Shown: positions 53,194 to 55,875 of the stretch, piece after piece | Layout of the letters: every line of letters begins with the position of its first letter | Numbering within the stretch: position 1 is the stretch's first letter | Source: an uncultured Collinsella sp. | GTDB taxonomy: Bacteria; Actinomycetota; Coriobacteriia; Coriobacteriales; Coriobacteriaceae | DNA length: 55,875 nt | Reading direction: 5' to 3' | NCBI GenBank assembly: GCA_900555555.1 | Contig: USLK01000007.1 | Span: 1-55,875, forward strand | Notes under the pieces: generated by a model | The model's input: the letters and a program-made list of their open reading frames with translations, nothing else | Databases searched by the model: none | What the model was told of the DNA's origin: nothing | Made by a program: the position numbers and the translations under genes

Positions 53194-53632
53194 TGGTGAC
53201 GTCCTTCCAGACGCCCTCGGTGCCGATGGCGCCTGGAACCCACACGTTGTTATCCACGAGCGATTCCCACACCTTGCCGTCCTTCTTCACGCGGGCGCCC
53301 TTCGGGTACGGGTTCGTTGACTCCGGCTGCACCCATTCCGGAACGGCGTCGGCCCCGCCATCGGAGCCCCCGTATTCAAGGGTCTTGGCCCATAGGCTGT
53401 GTGCGACGTCCGGCGCCCAATCGGGCTGTGAAGTGTGTGGCTGTATGCATGTGTAGAGGACGCCTTTGTATCTGACGCGCTCACCATCGGCATAAGCATG
53501 GCCACCGGAATCGAACTCTGGGAATAGCCCGTAAGCGGAATTCGCAACATCGTCGGACAGGCTTCCAGACTTCCCCTTGTAAATCTCGATTATCCCGCGA
53601 ATTGCGGACTCTTCCTCTTCTGTAAGTGCCAT
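53186..53632 (-). CDS. Phage protein with two CBM5/12-like carbohydrate-binding modules
   Basis: A 148-residue protein with a short helical N-terminus (LTEEEESAIRGIIEIYKGK) followed by two similar modules. The first has YADGERVRYKGVLYTCIQPH and a later W; the second has YPKGARVKKDGKVWESLVDN and GVWKDV. This Y..G..V.Y.G..Y/W...W pattern is the CBM5/12 (ChtBD3) fold found in chitinases and in phage tail proteins. It may bind host glycans. It follows the RT gene by 61 bases. Its start lies within a 13-bp hairpin. Confidence 0.75.
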   Translation of the reverse strand: MALTEEEESAIRGIIEIYKGKSGSLSDDVANSAYGLFPEFDSGGHAYADGERVRYKGVLYTCIQPHTSQPDWAPDVAHSLWAKTLEYGGSDGGADAVPEWVQPESTNPYPKGARVKKDGKVWESLVDNNVWVPGAIGTEGVWKDVTNA

Positions 53633-53664
53633 GGTCGCACCCCTTTCTTTCGGTGCGACCATGG
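53629..53664 (-). promoter_or_regulatory. Hairpin enclosing the start site of the CBM protein gene
   Basis: CCATGGTCGCACC and GGTGCGACCATGG pair perfectly over 13 bp with a 10-nt loop. In the mRNA the loop holds the purine-rich GAAAGAAAGG ribosome site and the 3' arm holds the chosen ATG. The 5' arm holds a second in-frame ATG. The structure should restrict initiation. Confidence 0.75.
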
Positions 53665-53693
53665 TATTTCCAGCGTGAGATTAGGCGGCGAGC

Positions 53694-54929
53694 TTAATTA
53701 TCGTTGCGGGGGGGGTTGCCGTTCAAAGACCCCTTGAAGAGATCTCGGTAAAGGGCGTCCATCGAGAGGAGCGTGTCGTGCGCGTCGAGGTGAACGAGGC
53801 CGCCCCTCCAGGATTGGTACTGCTGTTCTATCTGCTCCATGGTGATGTCTCCGGAGTCGAGCATCCGCTTGAGGGCCTTGAGCTTGCGCCTCTCCCTCGT
53901 GATGGTGTCCCTGCACGGCCTAACGATCACCCTCCCTGTCTCCGAGTAGAAGAACTTCTTCTTGAGGAACGTGAACCCGTGGGACAGCTTGACGATCTGC
54001 GTCTTGCGCGGATGGAGTTCTATTCCGTAATCGCCGCAAAGTATCTCGACGGCCGACTTGACCATGACGAGATGCTCCTTGCTCGTGTGGATGCAGTAGC
54101 TGTCGTCCATATATCGCCCGTAGGCCTCGACGCCGCACATCTCGGTTACGAAATGGTCGATGGCGTTCGGGAACGCAACGGCGCATATCTGGTTGGGCTC
54201 GCTGCCGAGTCCGAGCCCTATGTCACCCTGCACATCGATGAAGCTCTCCGCAAGCGAGAGGACCTTTTCATCGTCGAGCCGGGATGCCAGCTGCCTTTTA
54301 AGGGGCTCGTGTGCGATCCTGGCGAAGTAATCTCGGAAATCCATCTGTAGGATGTAGCCCTCGGCGCCGTGCCTGCGGTAGTGTTCGGCGAGATGCCTCT
54401 TCATGAGCCTGACGGCGTAATCAGTGCCCCTGCCCTTGATGTTGGCGGAATTCGCCCCGATCACGGTTGGGACGGTGGCCGGGATAAGGACCTCCTGCGC
54501 CAGCGCTTTCTGCGGGACGCGCTCGGCTATGTGCACGGAGCTTATGTGACGCCTCTTGCCGCGCTCCACGATGTCGAAGTTGATGAAACCCCTGTGCAGG
54601 TCGTTGCCATCGAGGATGTCGCGGCGAGTCCGTACGATGTTCTTGAGGACGTCCTTCTGGTATCGCTGGATCGACGCCTTCCAGGAGACTCCCCTTCCGG
54701 CCTGCATCGCGGCGCGGTACAGCGCGTTGAGGTCGGCCACCGCCTCGATGTCCAGGCCCTCGATCCGGGAACCCCTGTTCCGCTGCCTCTTCTCTGCGCG
54801 CCTGGTCCTCCGCGCCTCACGGCGCTCGTCAGAATTCAAGGCGGGCACCCCGCACGGCCAGCAATGGCGCTCCGCAGCCGCTTGCAGAAAGGGCATGAAA
54901 TCGGACCGAACGCCGGAGAGTCCGACCAT
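53694..54929 (-). CDS. DGR reverse transcriptase
   Basis: A 411-residue retroelement reverse transcriptase. Motif 3 is LQMDFRDYF with catalytic Asp197; motif 4 is GLGLGSEPNQ (240-247); motif 5 is YMDD with Asp275/Asp276; later motifs are HPRKTQIV and FTFLKKKFF. The DGR clade typically has LGxxxSQ in motif 4; here Asn replaces the Ser and the Gln is kept. No intron maturase or HNH domain is present, which argues against group II introns. The DGR call rests on the adjacent TR/VR pair and Avd-like gene. AGGAGG lies 17 bases before the ATG, a long distance, so the start is not certain. It copies the template RNA with errors at adenines. Confidence 0.95.
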   Translation of the reverse strand: MVGLSGVRSDFMPFLQAAAERHCWPCGVPALNSDERREARRTRRAEKRQRNRGSRIEGLDIEAVADLNALYRAAMQAGRGVSWKASIQRYQKDVLKNIVRTRRDILDGNDLHRGFINFDIVERGKRRHISSVHIAERVPQKALAQEVLIPATVPTVIGANSANIKGRGTDYAVRLMKRHLAEHYRRHGAEGYILQMDFRDYFARIAHEPLKRQLASRLDDEKVLSLAESFIDVQGDIGLGLGSEPNQICAVAFPNAIDHFVTEMCGVEAYGRYMDDSYCIHTSKEHLVMVKSAVEILCGDYGIELHPRKTQIVKLSHGFTFLKKKFFYSETGRVIVRPCRDTITRERRKLKALKRMLDSGDITMEQIEQQYQSWRGGLVHLDAHDTLLSMDALYRDLFKGSLNGNPPRNDN

Positions 54930-55047
54930 GCAAGAAGCGTCCGCCCTCCTGCGCGGGGTGCATATTCACGGCCGTGTGGCCGATGGTCGCGCCTTCCTTC
55001 CTCTTTCTGCACGGCTTTCGGGCGAGCCTACTCGGTCTGGCGATAAG

Positions 55048-55170
55048 GGAATCAGGGGCGGGGCCGCACCCAGTCATTCGTCGGGGAATTGTAGTTGGCA
55101 TTCCCGTTGTTGTTGACGTAGCACACGTTGGACGAGGACGAGCCGGACACCGACCGCAGCCACCAATTGA
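55048..55170 (-). repeat. DGR template repeat (TR)
   Basis: The core 55053-55147 aligns without gaps to the variable repeat at 55781-55875. All 10 differences are T on the plus strand here, that is A on the coding strand. Read in the target frame, the TR core encodes NVCYVNNNGNANYNSPTND, full of AAC/AAT codons, and the sequence before it reads NWWLRSVSGSSSS, extending the likely TR to about 55170. At its 3' end is the GC-only segment GCGGCCCCGCCCC shared with the VR (initiation of mutagenic homing). The TR has an in-frame TGA and is not itself a gene; it lies between avd and RT. Confidence 0.95.
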
Positions 55171-55198
55171 TGCGACTTTCAAGGCGTGACCGGGGACA

Positions 55199-55669
55199 TT
55201 ATACAGAACGCAACCGCTCAATTTCTTCCTCCAAGGCGGCAAGCCTCTGCTCGGGCGTCTGCGCGCCGGTGAGCTTCACCGATTTGCGATATCCCTTAAG
55301 AAGCTCGATCTCCCTGTCGATCATGAGGGTCACGCGCTCGAAGACATTGATGTTCGAGGTCACGTCCATGGCGATCAGGCACTGCATGTCCTGCAGCAGC
55401 TGATCGCAGTCGGCGATGGCGAGCGTGATGTACTTCCTCCGCTCTATCACGTTTGCGCTGGTGTTCGGGTAGAAATGGTCGGCGCGGTTGATGTTGTAGA
55501 CGATGCTCCTCGCTGTCTCGACCGTTGGGACGCCGTTGAGCAGGCGGTACGCCTTGGGGCACACCTTTTCCTTCGCCATCAGCCTGTTCACCTCGACGCG
55601 AATGGCGATGGCGTTCCGGTAGAACTCGAACTGGGACAATGTCCTGTTCCTGACAAGCACGCCGCTCAT
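55199..55669 (-). CDS. DGR accessory protein, Avd-like four-helix bundle
   Basis: A 156-residue, nearly all-helical protein starting MSGVLVRNRTLSQFEFYRNA, which resembles the start of Avd-like accessory proteins of gut phage and bacterial DGRs. It has a central NRADHFYPNTSANVIERRKY segment and a C-terminal leucine-rich helix (LAALEEEIERL). Avd of Bordetella phage forms a pentamer that binds the RT and the template RNA and is needed for cDNA synthesis. The start at ATG 55669 is chosen by that resemblance; an ATG ten codons and a TTG 13 codons upstream are alternatives, and none has a clear ribosome site. It lies between the target gene and TR. Confidence 0.8.
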   Translation of the reverse strand: MSGVLVRNRTLSQFEFYRNAIAIRVEVNRLMAKEKVCPKAYRLLNGVPTVETARSIVYNINRADHFYPNTSANVIERRKYITLAIADCDQLLQDMQCLIAMDVTSNINVFERVTLMIDREIELLKGYRKSVKLTGAQTPEQRLAALEEEIERLRSV

Positions 55670-55708
55670 ATAGATCCAATCGACAGCAACGGTCCGCATT
55701 CGCGGCAA

Positions 55709-55731
55709 ACGCCCCGCGCAAGGCGGGGCGT
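55709..55731 (-). repeat. 9-bp perfect hairpin between target gene and avd
   Basis: ACGCCCCGC and GCGGGGCGT pair perfectly around a 5-nt loop, 34 bases past the target stop. It has only a TTTG run on the minus strand. It may be a partial terminator or the cruciform that many phage DGRs need just past the VR. Confidence 0.6.
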
Positions 55732-55747
55732 CGTCAAGTGTAACGCA

Positions 55748-55772
55748 TAGGCTAGGCCTACGGCCTAACCTA
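55748..55772 (-). repeat. 11-bp inverted repeat at the 3' end of the VR
   Basis: TAGGCTAGGCC and GGCCTAACCTA pair over 11 bp with one mismatch and a 3-nt loop, overlapping the target stop codon at 55765 and starting 9 bases past the VR. Its place matches the hairpin that stimulates target recognition in Bordetella phage DGR. Confidence 0.65.
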
Positions 55773-55875
55773 CGAGGAAGCAGGGGCGGGGCCGCACCCA
55801 GTCATACGTCGGGGAATAGTAGCCGGCAGACCCGTTGTAGCTGACGCAGCACACGTCGGACGAGGACGAGCCGGA
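55765..55875 (-). CDS. DGR target protein C-terminus (C-type-lectin-like), partial
   Basis: Only the last 36 codons are in the window; the reading frame is open to the edge. It reads SGSSSS, then the variable stretch DVCCVSYNGSAGYYSPTYD, then WVRPRPCFLVG and a stop. Together with NWWLRS expected upstream (from the TR), this is the WWLRS...GVRP-type ending of CLec/DUF6273 variable proteins, whose ligand-binding face is made of the variable residues. Gene position before avd and lysis genes suggests a tail-tip or other receptor-binding protein. The N-terminal part, which would decide its location on the virion, is off the window. Confidence 0.85.
   Translation of the reverse strand, partial: SGSSSSDVCCVSYNGSAGYYSPTYDWVRPRPCFLVG
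55781..55875 (-). repeat. DGR variable repeat (VR), cut by the window edge
   Basis: Copy of the TR core inside the target gene. Relative to the coding-strand TR, substitutions are A to G at five sites, A to T at four and A to C at one. These change N to D, Y to C, N to S, N to Y, N to S, N to G, N to Y and N to Y, while one N and one Y are kept. No non-adenine position differs in 95 bases. The upstream part of the VR continues off the window. Confidence 0.95.

Larger units (their letters stand above)
51306..55875 (-). mobile_element. Prophage tail/lysis end carrying a diversity-generating retroelement
   Basis: Seven phage-type genes in one direction run from the endolysin to a variable target protein cut by the right edge. 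Holin, endolysin, and the DGR cassette mark this as a prophage; no integrase, terminase or capsid gene is in the window, so they must lie to the right. The left boundary is placed between the ATPase start and the endolysin stop. No tRNA or duplicated attachment site could be identified, because only one end is visible. Confidence 0.85.

Noticed and set aside
53694..54929. Group II intron or retron reverse transcriptase
   Set aside because: No maturase or endonuclease domain, no intron domain V/VI or msr/msd-like structure seen, and the adjacent TR/VR pair with adenine-only changes explains it fully.
54829..55242. An open frame of 137 codons across the template repeat
   Set aside because: It is in a different frame from the target protein, overlaps both the RT start and the avd end, and its low-complexity Arg/Pro/Thr product is what a TR with repeated AAC and CCG codons would give by chance.

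Overview
The window looks like a chromosome segment of a Coriobacteriia actinobacterium, most likely Collinsella or a close relative. It is fairly GC-rich, has Gram-positive-type SOS boxes (GAAC-N4-GTTC), carries spoVS in an otherwise housekeeping setting, and encodes both RNase Y and RNase J. The genus is inferred from gene content, not from a database search. Almost all genes lie on the minus strand in long, tightly packed operons.

Layout. Positions 1-5.7 kb hold a DegV-family lipid-binding protein, thioredoxin reductase, an MGDG-synthase-like glycosyltransferase, and a purine permease-dut-nrdR cluster. Positions 5.8-16 kb are rich in DNA-damage and RNA-modification genes: an SOS-controlled LysM membrane protein divergent from lexA, then hflX-miaA-miaB-spoVS-GHKL ATPase-rny, and recA-recX. 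Positions 16-24.5 kb hold cinA, pgsA, rimO, yajQ, a RodZ-like protein, ftsK and rnj. Positions 24.7-30.3 kb hold glyS, glyQ, lepB, trmD, rimM, khpA and rpsP. dinB stands alone on the plus strand. Positions 31.8-35.7 kb hold the classic rplU-rpmA-obgE-nadD-yqeK-rsfS run. Positions 35.9-45.3 kb are an elongasome operon (mreB-mreC-mreD-mrdA-rodA) that continues into a DUF697-like membrane protein and a radical SAM/DUF2344 pair. Positions 45.4-51.2 kb hold a TPR membrane protein, a cyclophilin, a zinc-ribbon membrane protein and a CtpE-like P-type ATPase.

From about 51.3 kb to the right edge the sequence is the lysis/tail end of a prophage. Reading along the minus strand, it encodes the C-terminus of a variable C-type-lectin-like protein (cut by the window edge), an Avd-like accessory protein, a template repeat, a reverse transcriptase with YMDD, a small protein with two CBM5/12-like modules, a small membrane-anchored phage protein, a holin, and a GH25-Cpl7-LysM endolysin.

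The main discovery is that this is a complete diversity-generating retroelement (DGR). The template repeat (55053-55147) and the variable repeat (55781-55875) can be aligned without gaps over 95 bases. They differ at 10 positions, and every one is an adenine on the template strand; none of the 75 non-adenine positions differ. The order target-avd-TR-RT is the same as in the Bordetella phage DGR. The phage probably uses it to diversify a receptor-binding or other displayed protein. Other points of interest are two SOS promoters with LexA boxes in their -35/-10 spacers, a strong hairpin at the mreB/mreC junction, a hairpin enclosing the start site of a prophage gene, and an uncharacterised GHKL ATPase between rny and spoVS.
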